The notes under the pieces: generated by a model
The model's input: the letters and a program-made list of their open reading frames with translations, nothing else
The model's database searches: none
Told to the model about the DNA's origin: nothing
In this document: positions 49,607 to 61,970 of the stretch, piece after piece
How positions within the stretch are numbered: position 1 is the stretch's first letter
How the letters are laid out: every line of letters begins with the position of its first letter
Made by a program: the position numbers and the translations under genes
Source of the DNA: Hevea brasiliensis
Lineage: Eukaryota; Streptophyta; Magnoliopsida; Malpighiales; Euphorbiaceae
Reading direction: 5' to 3'
Length of the DNA stretch: 64,000 nt
NCBI RefSeq assembly: GCF_030052815.1
Contig: NC_079510.1
Location: 47,210,725-47,274,724, forward strand

Positions 49607-51489
49607 GACAGGTGTGTTTTGATGCAGAATGGAAAGGTAGTGGCTTATGCTTTAAGGCAGCTGAAGAGGCATGAGCAGAACTACCCCACCCATGATTTGG
49701 AAATGGCGGCTGTAATCTTTGCACTAAAGATCTGGAGACACTATCTGTATGGTGAAGTGTGCGAGATATACACCGACCACAAGAGCTTGAAGTACATCTT
49801 CCAACAGAGGGATTTAAACTTGAGACAGAGGAGATGGATGGAGCTTCTGAAAGACTATGATTGCACCATCCAGTACCACCCTGGAAAGGCCAATGTTGTG
49901 GCAGATGCCTTGAGCAGAAAATCTTCCGCGCTTTAGCGCACATTTCAGTAGAGAAGAGACCATTGATTCAGGAGGTACATGAGTTGATGGATCAAGGTTT
50001 AATCCTAGATCTTTCAGATGAGGGGGTATTGTTGGCTCACTTTTCAGTGAGGCCAGACTTGAGGGACAGAGTTAGAGTTTCCCAGCACAGAGACCAACAA
50101 TTGATGAAGATCATAGAAAGAGTACAGTAAGGTGAAGGTGGTGAGTTTGGATTTGCCAATGATGGCGCCCTAGTGCAAGGTTCTAGGATATGTGTGTGCC
50201 CGATGTGGACAATCTCAGGAATGAAATCATGCGAGAGGCACACTATACACTGTACAATGTCCACCCAGGCTCCACCAGGATGTACCATGATGTGAAAGAT
50301 AGCTATTGGTGGAATGGCATGAAGAGAGATATAGCAGACTTTGTGTCCAAGTGCTTGACTTGTCAGAAGGTGAAGTTTGAAGATCAAAGACCATCAGGGA
50401 AGCTGCAAGAGCTCCCTATCCCAAAATGGAAGTGGGAAATGATCACTATGGATTTTGTGACTGGGTTGCCTCGTACCACACAAGGATATGATTCGATATG
50501 GGTAATTGTAGACCGCTTGACCAAATCAGCTCACTTCTTACCTGTGAAGACTACATATTCTGTGGCACAGTACGCCCGACTCTACATGCGAGAAATAATC
50601 AGATTGCATGGAGTTCCAGCTTCCATAATATCTGACAGAGGGCTCCAATTCACTTCTCGGTTTTGGAGAAAGTTGCAGGAGGCACTTGGCACACAGTTGA
50701 ACTTTAGTACGGCTTTCCACCCTCAGACAGACGGACAGTCGGAAAGGACAATCCAAACACTGGAAGACATGCTTCGCATGAGTGTCTTGGATTTTGGAGG
50801 TCAATGGGATGAGCAGCTAGCTTTGGTGGAGTTTGCCTACAACAACAGTTACCACTCCAGCATAGGGATGGCACCCTATGAGGCATTATATGGAAGAAAG
50901 TGTAGGTCTCCTCTGTGTTGGACAGAAATGGGGGAAGCGAAGGTGCATGATGTAGATCTAGTGCAAGACACTTGTAGATAGTTCCTTTAATCGTGGAACG
51001 ATCAAAACAAATTTTCGATGGCGTAAGAGTTATGCAGACCCCAGGCGGAGGGATGTGGAGTTTGCAGTAGGCGACTATGTATTCCTGAAGGTTTCTCCAA
51101 TGAAGGGAGTCATGAGATTTGGAAAGAAGGGCAAGTTGGCACCTCGGTATATCGGACCTTTTGAGGTTACTGATAGAGTTGGAGCAGTTGCCTACCGGTT
51201 GGAGCTACCACCCAACCTTTCTCACGTTCATCCTGTGTTTCACATCTCCATGCTCAGGAAATACATTCCAGATCCTTCTCATGTACTACAGTCGGATGTG
51301 ATAGAGCTAAAAGAGAACTTGACATTTAAGGAGCAGCCTGTAGCCATAGTGGACTACCAAGTGAGGCAGCTGAGATCCAAACAGATCCCTATGGTTAAGG
51401 TTTTGTGGAGGAGTCAGTCAGTGGAAGAGTGCACCTGGGAGTCAGAACGAGACATGCGTAGCAAGTACCCTTATTTGTTCAATGTATAG
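49607..51489 (+). pseudogene. C-terminal pol of the Tekay element: RNase H, integrase, chromodomain; broken
   Basis: RNase H (49619-49925) shows [31 protein letters not shown] and [11 protein letters not shown]. Frame changes near 49925 and 50190 and a TAA at 50128-50130 precede the integrase. The integrase has an HHCC zinc-binding region (AHYTLYNVHPG and CLTCQ), the catalytic aspartates in MDFVTGLP and SDRGLQF, and the glutamate in SERTIQTLEDML. A break near 50980 separates it from the C-terminal part (51055-51489). That part has [19 protein letters not shown], the [13 protein letters not shown] core and a chromodomain-like end, [16 protein letters not shown]. Reverse transcriptase, protease and gag are missing. 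It is not functional. Confidence 0.92.
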
Positions 51490-51537
51490 TCATGTGCTTT
51501 ATTCTGCCTTGTGTAAAAATTCGAGGACGAATTTTCT

Positions 51538-51552
51538 GTAAGGGGGGAAAAA
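51538..51552 (+). other. Polypurine tract of the Tekay element
   Basis: AAGGGGGGAAAAA lies immediately before the 3' LTR, 49 bases after the pol stop codon. This is the standard site for priming plus-strand DNA synthesis. Confidence 0.9.
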
Positions 51553-54203
51553 TGTAACACCCCAAAAATTTTAAATTTTATTATTTTATGAGCATTTTTG
51601 GTATTTTAATTTTATTTAAATTTTAGAAATTTTTTTGAGATTTTTCGAATTTTAAAAATCGGGTTCGATTTTCCGAAAATATAAACTTTGATGATTTTTA
51701 AAAATTAATTTAAAGACCACGTGGCAAAACTAAAAATATATTTGGAGTCTACGTATTTTTCTGAGTTATTCTGGAATTTTTTCGGAATTTTTGGACCTCG
51801 TTTTCGGTCCCGAGGCAGAGTAAAAATTCAAAATTTTGTATTCTGAATTGAACCGGCAGAATCGAACCGGACCGGATCGGACCGGTCGAATCGGACCGGT
51901 CTTCTTCTCTTTTTCTTCTCCCTCCCGCGCGCGTCGACCTTCTCCTCTTCTCTCTCTCTTTTCTCTCTCCTCCCTCCTCCCCTTGCCGCGCCGTCGCCTC
52001 CCTTGCGTCCCCACCTCGTCGGCGCCCCACCTCGGCCCTCCCCCACGGCCGGGCGCGGCCTGGAACGCCAGAAAACGGCCTTAGAACGGACGCACAGCGC
52101 GCGCGCGACTGTTGGGCTTCCCGGCCAAAATTCGGCCGATCCGGCCACCAATTAGACCGGGTCTTGTGTCTAAAATCATCTACTCGGCGAGAGCTTTCCA
52201 TAGACACCAAGAACGCCGAAATCCATCGAGCGGTTTGTCCAATTTTTGCTCGGGAAGTTTTTAGCCCATTTCGACTTTTGGGCTAGATTTCTCGAAAACA
52301 GTGAATCCCATGAGAAAACCGAGGGTACCAGCACGCTCCACTCGTCGAGAGCTTCGCGGCGACATAAATTTCAAATTTTTCCGACACCGTTTTTCGGTGG
52401 GTCCCACGGAACTTCGCAGTGTTTTTCCGAGCATTTAATGAGCTTAGAAAATTCTAAAAAATTTATGTACTAACCCCCGTGTTATGGGCTTCGTGTAGGT
52501 ATCCTCGATTCACGGAAATTCGACAGTTGACAGGTCTCATAAATTCGCAGATGCACTGCTACTGGAAAAGTCTCCGAATTGCACCGAGGTTTTGGCTACC
52601 CCCCCATTGTCAGACTACCCGAGCGCGTCCCCAAAGTCGGAATCGGCAAAGGTAAACCCGAACCTTGTTTTTACGTAATTTTCTAGTGCTTAAATAGGAT
52701 TAAAAATCCATAAAATATTCGTGGTAGCTTAGAAAATTATAATTCTTTTTGCAATCGCTTAGTAATATTGCTAAGGACCGCGGGGCAAAGTTTTAGAATT
52801 TTTAGAGCTGATTTGGGCAGTTTTTGTAAAAATGATCAATTATAAGGACTAAATTGAAATTTTACATATTGTGATGGATGATTGATTTGATGGGCCCAAG
52901 AGGGGCTGTGTGATGGGATTGAGTTGTGGACTTATGGATTGTGAATATAGAAGTGTGTTTTGAGCCCTTTTGCAGGTTGGGTAGGTCCTAGGTATAGGGG
53001 AGACTCTGCCGGATTTTCGGCACGACTTAGGACGTATTGGTCTTTTTCTTTGTTTGTATTGAGTCAAATTTATTAAATGATTGTAATAAAATTGTTAGGT
53101 GAGCCGGGACAGCCTTCTTCCTCCGCCCAGCCGCCTCAGTGACCATCGTCAAGTCTGTGAGTAAAATATTAATTTTAATTGTAATTTCGATATTATTATA
53201 TGTTCAAACATGCCCATGCATCACTTATATACATATATTTATGTAGTTAAACTCTAGGCACGATTTATGTTGCATTCATAACTGTTAGCATGCCATGGAT
53301 GTTGTTGTGGTAATTTGGAGCAGTGTGCATGCGTTGGCGTGCGTGTGATGTGGTGTGGACTATGGATAGGACGGGTAGACACGGCTTGAGATCTTCGCTG
53401 GGACCCGGTCCTTCGGGGTAGACACGGCTTGAGTTCTTCGCTGGGACCCCGATTTGGTATTTAAGTGGAAGTCCGAGCTGAGTTCTTCGCTGGCACTAGG
53501 TTGGATTTAAGAGAGCTGTATAGGGGATCAGCTCCCATATATTATGATTGATGTTACAGGGTGCGTGAGTGCTCCAAAATACCTTTTTGATGTTATGATG
53601 TGAAAATGTTGTTGATGTTGCATTTCACTCCACAGGTTGCATTAGTTTTAGATAGTTATAGAGATTATGGTTAAAATTGATATTTTACTCTCTAAGTCGA
53701 ACACTCACTCCTGTTTAATATTTTTTTCAGGCTACAGGAGGATTTTATTTTGGTTAATCTGCTTTTCTCCTTCGCAGGTTGTTTATCAATATTTGTGTAA
53801 TTTTATTTACTCCTAGAATTTCCGCATGTGTTAGAATTATTTATTTGGTTATGGTCTGTAATATTATTATCATGTTGGACCTGTAAACGTACAATGATAT
53901 GCATGTTTGATGGATTGGATGAGGGAGCTGAGTTCCCATTTATTTTTATGAGGATATGAGTATGTGGAGGGTGAGCTGAGCTCCCCAATTGAGTATTTAT
54001 TGTGTTTACAGGTCGGGTGAGTCGAAAACTCCCCGTTGGAAAGTCCATTTTATGGTCGGACTCTGTCCGTTTGTTTTCTTGAATTTGGGCCCAAATGGGC
54101 CTTAGAGTTGGGTTAATGAACAGTTAGGCTTACTATGGGTTTCGGGGGCTTTAGGCTGGCCCAGGTCCTAGTGCCGGTCCGGCCCATAGGTTGGGTCGTG
54201 ACA
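51553..54203 (+). repeat. 3' LTR of the Tekay element, complete (2651 bp)
   Basis: Begins TGTAACACCCC directly after the polypurine tract and ends GGGTCGTGACA at the target duplication. It parallels the 5' LTR over that LTR's surviving length, with scattered substitutions and small indels, notably around 52520-52560. Its unique last part holds an internal repeat and the GGGCC-rich stretch near 54085-54190. Open frames in it are not genes. Confidence 0.92.
53362..53500 (+). repeat. Internal tandem repeat in the Tekay 3' LTR
   Basis: Two units of about 45 bp contain GGTAGACACGGCTTGAG and TTCTTCGCTGGGACC, followed by a third, more divergent unit (GAGCTGAGTTCTTCGCTGGC). The corresponding part of the 5' LTR has been lost. 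Confidence 0.8.
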
Positions 54204-54576
54204 CTACACTTGCAAAATATCACTAAAAAACTACACATTAACACATGCATGCATAGTTAAACAAAGATTTCATTAACTTTCCACAAACATAAATATATGA
54301 AACACTCAAACATTTAAATATATTACATATTTATTTTCTTAAAAAAGTAAAATACGTACCTATAAAAGTACAATATATATTCAGAAATAACCATTTTGAC
54401 CAAAGACAAACACAACTTTTTTCCTCACTGGTCCACCACTGGAGATCGTCTTCTGCTTCTTGGTCTACCGAGCACAAAACTTGGCTCCACCACCTGGCTT
54501 AACAAACAGGTCCACAAGAAGGGAGAAGGGAGGGAATGACGGACGACAAGGGAGAAGAGAGGGAGGAGTGCTGTAA

Positions 54577-54646
54577 ATGAGAGCGTTGGTTAAAGGGTTA
54601 TGGAGAATTAAGTGAGAGCGTTGGTTAAAGGGTTATGGAGAATTAA
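54577..54646. repeat. 35-bp tandem duplication
   Basis: Two adjacent copies (54577-54611 and 54612-54646) of TGAGAGCGTTGGTTAAAGGG followed by TTATGGAGAATTAA, identical except for the first base. It lies in the right part of the host element. Confidence 0.95.
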
Positions 54647-54656
54647 AGTGCCATGC

Positions 54657-54985
54657 TTTGGACGCTAATATAAATCGCATCCCAAGTGCAGGAAACTTCA
54701 GAGTGCGGGACGCTGATTAAAGAAGCGTCCGTCTTTTTTTCAAACTCGCGTGCTTGTTCCACCTTGCTCGACTTGACGAGTTGCAAACGGGTTGTAGAGA
54801 TTTGCTGCAAACAATCTGCATGCTATCAAGGATAGCATCCCAGCCCTGCACACTATCAAGGATAGCGTCTTAACTGTAACGCCCTCTGCACGCTATCAAG
54901 GATAGCGTCCGGATTCCATTCGGCTAAAAATACTAGCAAGAGCAGCATTCTAACATTGGACGCTATTTTGACTTGCGTCTAGGTG
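54657..54985. repeat. Right cluster of short hairpin units
   Basis: Palindromic units near 54659 (GGACGCTAATATAAATCGCA), 54708 (GGACGCTGATTAAAGAAGCG), 54821-54836, 54851-54867, 54891-54907 and 54957. The middle three share the exact core CTATCAAGGATAG, spaced about 30 and 40 bases apart and each preceded by CTGCA. Their CGCTAT stems match those of the left cluster. Confidence 0.8.
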
Positions 54986-55090
54986 TTTCAGCGTAACACC
55001 CTTGCACCAGTTTGGTAATTTATGGATGTTGAACCATTTTCCCATATTTTTCTTCCCATGTTGCACTGGTACAGTAAATACCCCCTTACA

Positions 55091-55863
55091 AGTTTGAAAA
55101 TTTGAATGGTTGTTTAAAATTATGGGTAATTATTTTTTACTTTTTACATTATAATTAATATTTAAATTTATATATTTAAAAAAATATTTCTAAATTTTGA
55201 TTTTATTATATATTGTTGTCCCTGTTTATTAATTTAATTATTAACTAATTATTTTATCCGTATTTTACACGGTTTACTTATTATTTTATTGTAATACAAT
55301 TTAATATATATTTTACAATATTTTATATTTTCCTCATTATATTATAAAATCTTAATAATAATATAATTTTAATTTTATTTTAAATTTAATAAATTAATAG
55401 GTTAATTCATAGATTATTTTTTCATTATTCTTTAAACTATTATGTATAAAATAAAAAAAAATACATATTCCACTCAGTAATTTTTGAAATATCTTATATT
55501 TGAAATATAAGACATGTTTTCAAAGTATATATATTTAATATTTCTATATGTTTATATATATAATTTTTTAAAAAATAATTAATTTTAGGAATATATAATG
55601 TCATGAGTATAATTTTATAATGTTCAATGGTAAAATTAAGAAAATTTAAATTTCTTAAAAAATTGTACTAAAAATAATTTTATATTTTAATAGTTGAGAT
55701 AAGATTTTAATTGCTGGAATATAAAAATATTTAGATAAAAATTAATATTTAATATGATAAGTTAATTTTTATATATAATTAAATTTAAAAATAAAGACAA
55801 CCTTTTAAACATTCATATTAGTCTATGCGGCACATTATTAGGAAGCCTTTTTTAAGGTTTAAC

Positions 55864-55909
<46 letters not shown>

Positions 55910-57579
55910 ATAATAATAAAAAATTAGAGATGAAAATATTTATAATGATAAAATTTAAAGATTTAAAATAATAATATATTGTGAGGAATATAAAGATATT
56001 TTTACTTGTAAAAATCTAATATTTTATTTATTTATTTATTTATTTTAATTAGTTAACAATAATTTAATATATTTATCTAAAAAAATAAAATAAAATATTT
56101 TATTAGATGACCTGTTTATTTATTTATATATAAATGTATTATTTTTGAATTTAAATATATATCCGTAATCTGAACAACTCAGTTCAATAATAACTCTTAT
56201 CACATTCTATACCTAATGAAACTCTTGAAATATATATACTATAATAATCTATTTCTGCTAAATTTTGCTCTCAAAATCTGTTTATCATATCCTTTTATAC
56301 CAAATACTCTTAATAGGTATTTTCATCATCTTTTATTTATTGTTATATATATAAGTTATTTTATTTTATTATTATTTGATATTTTTCTTTTATATTTAGG
56401 GTGTGTAGTAGATTAGAATATTTAATCTGTCAGTTAAAATTATCTCTCTTCCATTAAGTATAACTATTATTTTGGATGAGTGGTAATTATAGCACAAGAC
56501 ACCGTTTTAGTCCCTTTTAAAATTTCTTAGCGTTAAATTTGTTATTAAATGAAATTTTAAATTAATATTTTAACAATTATTTTACATGTGATTTTTTAGA
56601 GTTTTATTTTATTATTGGATTTTATTTCGATTTTAATTAAATAATTGATTTTGTCAATTATCTCTACATTAGAGCCATTAGGATTCCGGGAACAGGTCTT
56701 TAATGTCTTTATATTGATTAATATCTGACTATAAAATTCACTAATGTGTTACACTGAATTTATTCGAGATTAATTTGATCTTAATGACTCTCTGAAATTA
56801 TTGAAATAGATTGTTGAAATTGTACTATCAGTTATTATTTGCTATCTGAAATTTTTTTATTGATTTTGATCAATTGTACAAATTGATTTTCTGTTTTGAA
56901 TTGGTACCTGTGCCCAGTATTTGTATCTGTTATCTGGCCCCACCGTGTGGACTATCACGGTATTAGATTGCATTGTTGATTAATAATAATTGCAATTTAT
57001 GATTTGCATTAGTATCATATGCATTGATATTTGTGAAAGAAGAGGAATGTATCTAATATCTGGTAGCGCGCTTATCATCTAGCCTTTAGTGATGTGGGCT
57101 ATCATCACCCTGGTGTACTATACCATAAAATTTTATTGAATGAACTTTTTTTATATATATGTTTTATGAAATTATTTTATTAATGATTTTGATAGCATGA
57201 GCATGATTTTATTGAATGGAAAATTTATTGTGAAATTAATCAAGCGTTTGCTTTTTTCTATTCCATTGTGTACTATAATTATCATTCACTGAGCATTAGC
57301 TCAAATCACGTTTTTTCTGTCTGTTATCTATTTCATATCAGTAGAATTCTGCAGCTGATCCAAATATTCAGTTCATTTTCTGGAGAGGGACAATCTTTGA
57401 TTTATTCTCATAGTATACCCGAATTCATGTTTCCTCAGGCTAATAATTAGTTTAGTTTATTGAACAGTTTAAGTTTTTATTTGAAATATGTAGAGACTCA
57501 ACAGTTTACTTATGAGATATTTATGATGTTTATTCAGTATTTTGTTTATTTGAATTTTGTCTCTTTTTTTTTTGTTAGT
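55091..57579. other. AT-rich region, partly LTR-derived
   Basis: Extremely AT-rich up to about 56.4 kb, including a TA tract at about 55868-55906. The part from about 56.4 kb onward is probably the body of the decayed LTR that ends at 57680, but its start could not be placed. No gene is recognised. Confidence 0.5.
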
Positions 57580-57960
57580 AAGTGACAATATATTTATTCA
57601 AGATACTTTGATAAGGCTTGTATGATTTAATAATACTTAAATTATGTGTCAGTCACAGCTCAGAATTTTGGGTCATGACAAAGTTGGTATTAGAGCACTC
57701 CGCGTAGCCTCTTAAGTAATGGTGGGCCAAACATCAGCGAGGACACTAAGTCCCAAAAGGGGAGAGAAAGGTTCTTTAGGCAAATCCCACATCAGCAAAG
57801 CACAGGAGAGATCCTTGACTTAAATTGGGTGGTCTTGAAATACTGGGTAGGGCGCTTTTGGGTGTAAAAACCCAAGAAACAAATCCGTGAGGTCTAGTAT
57901 GGATTGGGCCAAAGCGGACAATACTAACCAGTGGATCGGGCCTTTATATTACTTTTATTA
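57580..57960 (+). mobile_element. End of a decayed LTR, primer-binding site and leader
   Basis: An LTR end (GGGTCATGACA, to 57680) is followed by AAGTTGGTATTAGAGC at 57681-57696, one base off the usual TGGTATCAGAGC primer site for initiator tRNA-Met. Next comes the GC-rich leader commonly seen in plant LTR elements, with CAAATCCCACATCAGC and TGGATTGGGCCAAAGCGGAC. No gag or pol follows, so this is a truncated remnant. Confidence 0.7.
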
Positions 57961-59441
57961 ACATAAAAATTGAAAAAAAAAATTGGAAAGGTAAATGCAT
58001 ATGATGAAATGAAAGTTTAAAAACATTTTATTTTTAAAATATAAACTTAATTATTAATTAGATTATAATAATAAAACCAAAAAATAACTTGTTTTAAAAA
58101 TATTGACATATTATATTTTATAATTTTATTTATAAAAAACTTATAAAAATTTCACTTTGATATAAATATAATAGTGCACAATCAAAAAGCTCTAAATAAA
58201 GCCCAATTTGAAGCTACTATTATTATTTAGGAATAAGCCCAATTTGATTCTTTCATAAAGTCCTAAAGAAAGCCCAGCAATCGTAGCGTACTTTTCCCTT
58301 GTGATCTACTATATAACCTCTCCTTGATTCTTCCACGGCTGCTCATCACTCTGAAAAACTCCATTTTTCATCGCTGAATTGTTAAACGGATCCTCAAGAA
58401 TCGCATTGCATAATCATTTTCAACGATATGTTTGGCTTCCGGGAAAACTAATTTCACTCCCATTGTTAGTTTTCAGCTATACATTTTCGTCCTTGCTCTC
58501 TAAGGAAAAACAATGAGAAACCCTAAAAGCAAATTAGGCATTTTCTAGAAACTTATAATTCTGATTTAATTTTGTTGACGATTATGTATTATTTCTAGCT
58601 ATTAGGTTTAATTCTATATTGACAAAGAAAAGAGCGTGCCGCTTCCTCTGTGTTGTGAAAACCGAGAGCCATCAAGTCCCTGGCTGGGAAGGGTGCATCC
58701 CTTCTTTTATCCACTTTTTAACCTCTCTTTGGGCCAAAAAAGGTCGAGGTATATATAATATATAATTTTATTATGTTTGACTTGATTGGCTACGATCGCA
58801 ATCAACTTATCTGGTCTAGGTTATAATGCGTGGATTATTATTTCCATTTATCTTGTTTTGGGATTGTGATTTTCAATACAGGCGGTTCAAAAGAATAAGA
58901 TGGTTATGAGTTAGCAGCGTTTCTTAGCCTTGAGATGAAGCTTTATTTGTAACTCGCATGAATTACATCCGCATGTTGTTTGGACCATGCTTGTTTCCTT
59001 TATCAGGTGTTTGTCAATGTCTCATGGAAAGTTGTTGGCTCGATCATGTTATTTGAAACATTTCTGCTTCATTATCTCTTCCAGAATCTTTTCCACCTGT
59101 GTCAGTGGAAGAAGATTAAGGTTATCACTGTAAAAAATGTTAGTTATAGGATTCTTTGGAGTTGTGTAATTTCCTGAGACAGATTCCAATTCTTTCTTAA
59201 AATGATTTTCATTGTGGAAAGTTACAAGGTCTCATAGCAATGTTTCTCAATTTATTCTTTGCAGCCTGTACCTCTGAACGGTGGTGTGGTGCTTCCATGA
59301 TCTATATTTTTTAGGCATCCCCTCCTTTCTGCAAGTTTTTCTCTCCTGCTGGATAATGAAATTACTTTGTTGTGATGTTATCTAAATGAACTTTGCTTGA
59401 CTATAGTTGAATTTTTTTTCTTTTTTGGTTCATCTGCTTTC
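57961..59441. other. Spacer; possible 5' part of the NUP98-like remnant
   Basis: AT-rich at first. After about 58300 the sequence looks like a gene 5' region: a TATA-like CTATATAAC at about 58309, a leader, and an ATG at 58428 followed by TTTGGC (Met-Phe-Gly, as at the start of NUP98) that stops after seven codons. The link to the downstream remnant is tentative. Confidence 0.35.
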
Positions 59442-60316
59442 TTTGCAGGAATCAAGCTAAACTAGTAGTTCTTCTTACCCCAAATTTGTAGTTAGCTATG
59501 CTGCTAGTTCTTCTGCCTTTGATATTTCAACTAGCCAAATGAGTGGTCCTCTAATGAAATCGATTTTTTTGGTACTAGAATCACAAATCATGCACCTGCT
59601 GCATCTGGTTTTGTATCTGGAACACCTTAATATGCTCGTTGCAACAATTCTTTTGGATTTTCAGGTGTCAATAAAACTGGTTTTGATATTTCAACTTCAA
59701 CAACTACTCTCTCAAATCCAGTCTCCTGTCAACCAACGATAGCATCACTGCATCAGCATCTGGGTCTTTTAAGTGTTCCCGGTGTTTGGTGTTTCAAGCA
59801 GTCTTTCTCATGGCTTTTTTCCAGGTTGAATATTTCCCAGTAGCTCACTACTCCTGCTTTTGGGGCTTTAAGTGCTCCAAATATCTGGTGCGTCAAGTAC
59901 CACTCGCTCAACTCCTGTTATCTGTCGGCCTATGTCTGCATTTGATTTTGGGGCTTCAAGTCCTCTATCTTCTATCGCACCAAGTACTCGTGGGTCCTGC
60001 ATTTCAAGCACTCCAGCATTTGGTAGCATTCTGCTTTTTGGTTGTTGATCAAGGACTCTATTATCATGTAGTGCTACATCATTTGGTCGTTCAAGCACTC
60101 AAACATGTGGTCATTCAGGAGCATTTGAAAGCCATGGTTTTGGAGCTGGACAACATGAAGGGAGTAGAGTAGCAGCTTATATTCAAACTGCAGCAGAATT
60201 TGATAGGAATCATACAAAATCTGCTGGAAACCATCTGTGCATAACAGCCATGCCCATTTACAAGGACAAGAGTTTGGAAGAATTAAGATGGGAGGACCAC
60301 AAATTGGGGGATAAAG
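59442..60316 (+). pseudogene. NUP98-like FG nucleoporin fragment
   Basis: NUP98-type nucleoporins line the nuclear pore with Phe-Gly repeats. Here a broken series of FG-like pieces (NNSFGFSGVNKTGFD, MSAFDFGASSPLSSIAPS, SSTPAFGS, ATSFGRSS) lies in shifting frames between several stops. From about 60118 one clean frame encodes FGAGQHEGSRVAAYIQTAAE and then ITAMPIYKDKSLEELRWEDH followed by KLGDKG. This is the conserved plant NUP98 segment after the FG region, and it ends at an intact GT donor (60317) at the expected place. Stops and frame changes make the upstream part non-coding as it stands. It may be a truncated duplicate. Confidence 0.72.
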
Positions 60317-61456
60317 GTATGTTTACCAGTAGTTGAATCTGCTTTTTCATCAATTAGGGGACGCTCAAGAGGTTTTCTGTAGATGAAATATGATAAAAAA
60401 ATAAAAAATAAAAAAATAGAAGAAAAGGAGAATCTGCATTTCTGTTTCTTCTTGCGTTTCGTATCGTCAATTACTATTGTCAACGGACGAAGGTGCAAAT
60501 TTTCCCCAGAATTTTCTTTTTTAATGTTTAGAACTATTTTTTTAAAAAAATAAATAATAATTTCTCTAATTTTTTATTAATAAAATCTTAATTTTTATTT
60601 TTAAATACCAAAAATTAATTAACTATTTTAATAAAAAACCGATTTAAAAAAAAAAAAAAAAACTCAGAAATTTAAACAAGAACAATTCCAAAACAACCCA
60701 GAAACACAAGAACCCATACTTCGCTGCTTTATCTCCGTCCCCTTTGCAGTTACCATTAGCCCGTGGGCATGTAAATTTGGGTTATGGGTTTGTCGGATAG
60801 GGTTATTAGATATTAGTTTTTTTTTTTTATTTTATTAAAAATAATAAATATTTTCAATTTTTAGAAAAATTAAAAAAATAATATTTTATTAATAAAAAAT
60901 AAAAAAAATATTATTTTATTTAAAAAATAATAATTTAAACTTAAATATAAAGGTGTGAATTTATTGAAATAAATTACACTAACTATTCATCAATTTATAT
61001 GATTATTTTATATCAATTACTTAATTTTAATTTATTAAAATTTAATTTCTAACAATATAAATAATAACAATAATAAATTTTATTTTCTAAAATAATATTT
61101 TATTTATTAATATTTTAATTTTTATATAAAAAATAAAAAATAATAAACCATAAATAATAATTTAAAATTTATGTTGATTAAATATTAATTTAGTATTAAT
61201 TAAAAAAAAAACTTATGACCTTGAATTTTTTTAAAACCAAAGTTAGAAGGATTTTATTTTAATAAATTCAAAGTTAAGTGACTAAAATAAAATAAACACC
61301 TAAGTTGTAGAATGATAAGTGTAATTTATCCAAAATTATTGGGATAAAAATAATACAAATAAGTTTATTTGAACATCTATACAAAGTTCTTGGGCAAATT
61401 TGCAATTTCATCTGTTGTCCGACGCGCTTCCCATTCATTTACAGAGAGTTGATTGA
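60317..61456. other. Presumed intron or flank of the NUP98-like remnant
   Basis: Strongly AT-rich DNA from about 60.5 to 61.4 kb with A and T runs (for example 60647-60662) and no coding frame. It follows the splice donor at 60317. Confidence 0.5.
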
Positions 61457-61970
61457 TTGCTTCTTCATGATAACTGTATAACAAGGTGTTGGCTTTGTTT
61501 CTTGTGTTGTTTGGGTTTTGCAAGCTGTGCTAGTCTTTCTTATATGGTTCTTCTTAAAGGTGCAATGACATCTTCATCAACTGTGCCTTGCATGCATAAA
61601 GCTTCCTCTGCCCTGCAATGGGATAAAATTCCTTTCCAGTTCAACCCGCCACTGTATCTTTGAGTTTGCCTATGTTTGGATTTTTGCCTTCCATCTGGTT
61701 CATGGATCAGCCCCAGCAGCAGCTCTGGCCTTTGTCTCCTGTTTAAATGCATTGAACAACCAATCATTGCCAGTATCTCAGTTCGCTGTACTTATACCCT
61801 CTTTTCAGCAGACAAATGCAGCTGCTGGACAGTGTACTTTATCTGGGCATGGTATTACGCAATTTCATTCAAACACGTTGTGTGCGCCAATATCACCTGG
61901 ATTTGGGCAGGTGGCGTTTACAGGCATGCTGCTGTTTCTTAATGGTTATGGCCAGGGTACTGTAAGTTAA
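61457..61970 (+). pseudogene. Ser/Gln/FG-rich remnant, possibly downstream exon of the NUP98-like gene
   Basis: GC-richer than its flanks. Frames include SLSLPMFGF (61657 onward) and SFQQTNAAAGQ, then ISPGFGQVAFTG, ending with a possible donor, ACTGTAAGT. The Gln, Ser, Thr and FG composition resembles an FG-nucleoporin linker, but no conserved block is present, so the connection rests on composition and position. Confidence 0.3.

Larger units (their letters stand above)
38317..54203 (+). mobile_element. Tekay-type Ty3/gypsy chromovirus with a replaced interior
   Basis: The ends are a 5' LTR starting TGTAACACC at 38317 and a 3' LTR ending CGTGACA at 54203. They are flanked by an exact 5-bp target duplication, CTACA (38312-38316 and 54204-54208), so this is one original insertion in the plus orientation. 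From the original interior only the end of pol (49607-51489) and the polypurine tract survive. The rest, with the last 930 or so bases of the 5' LTR, is replaced by Tat-type fragments (40035-49606). The polyprotein end carries a chromodomain-like region, as in the Tekay/Del lineage. Confidence 0.88.
36430..55090. mobile_element. Presumed non-autonomous DNA element with hairpin-rich ends, split by a Tekay retrotransposon
   Basis: Without the Tekay insertion (38317-54203 plus one 5-bp target duplication) the element would be about 2.8 kb. The left end around 36446-36475 (ATAAATTACTGGACTGGGGC) is matched in inverted orientation at about 55003-55023 (ATAAATTACCAAACTGGTGC). TCAAAATAGCGT at 36488-36499 is matched inverted near 54960-54971. 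Each end carries several short palindromic units of the type CGCTAT-spacer-ATAGCG. The interior is AT-rich with no coding frame. This looks like a MULE- or CACTA-type derivative whose class I could not settle. The outer limits are approximate and no target duplication was found. Confidence 0.5.

Noticed and set aside
54819..54910. CRISPR-like spaced repeats
   Set aside because: Only three short palindromic units with spacers of unequal length in a plant transposon end; not a CRISPR array.
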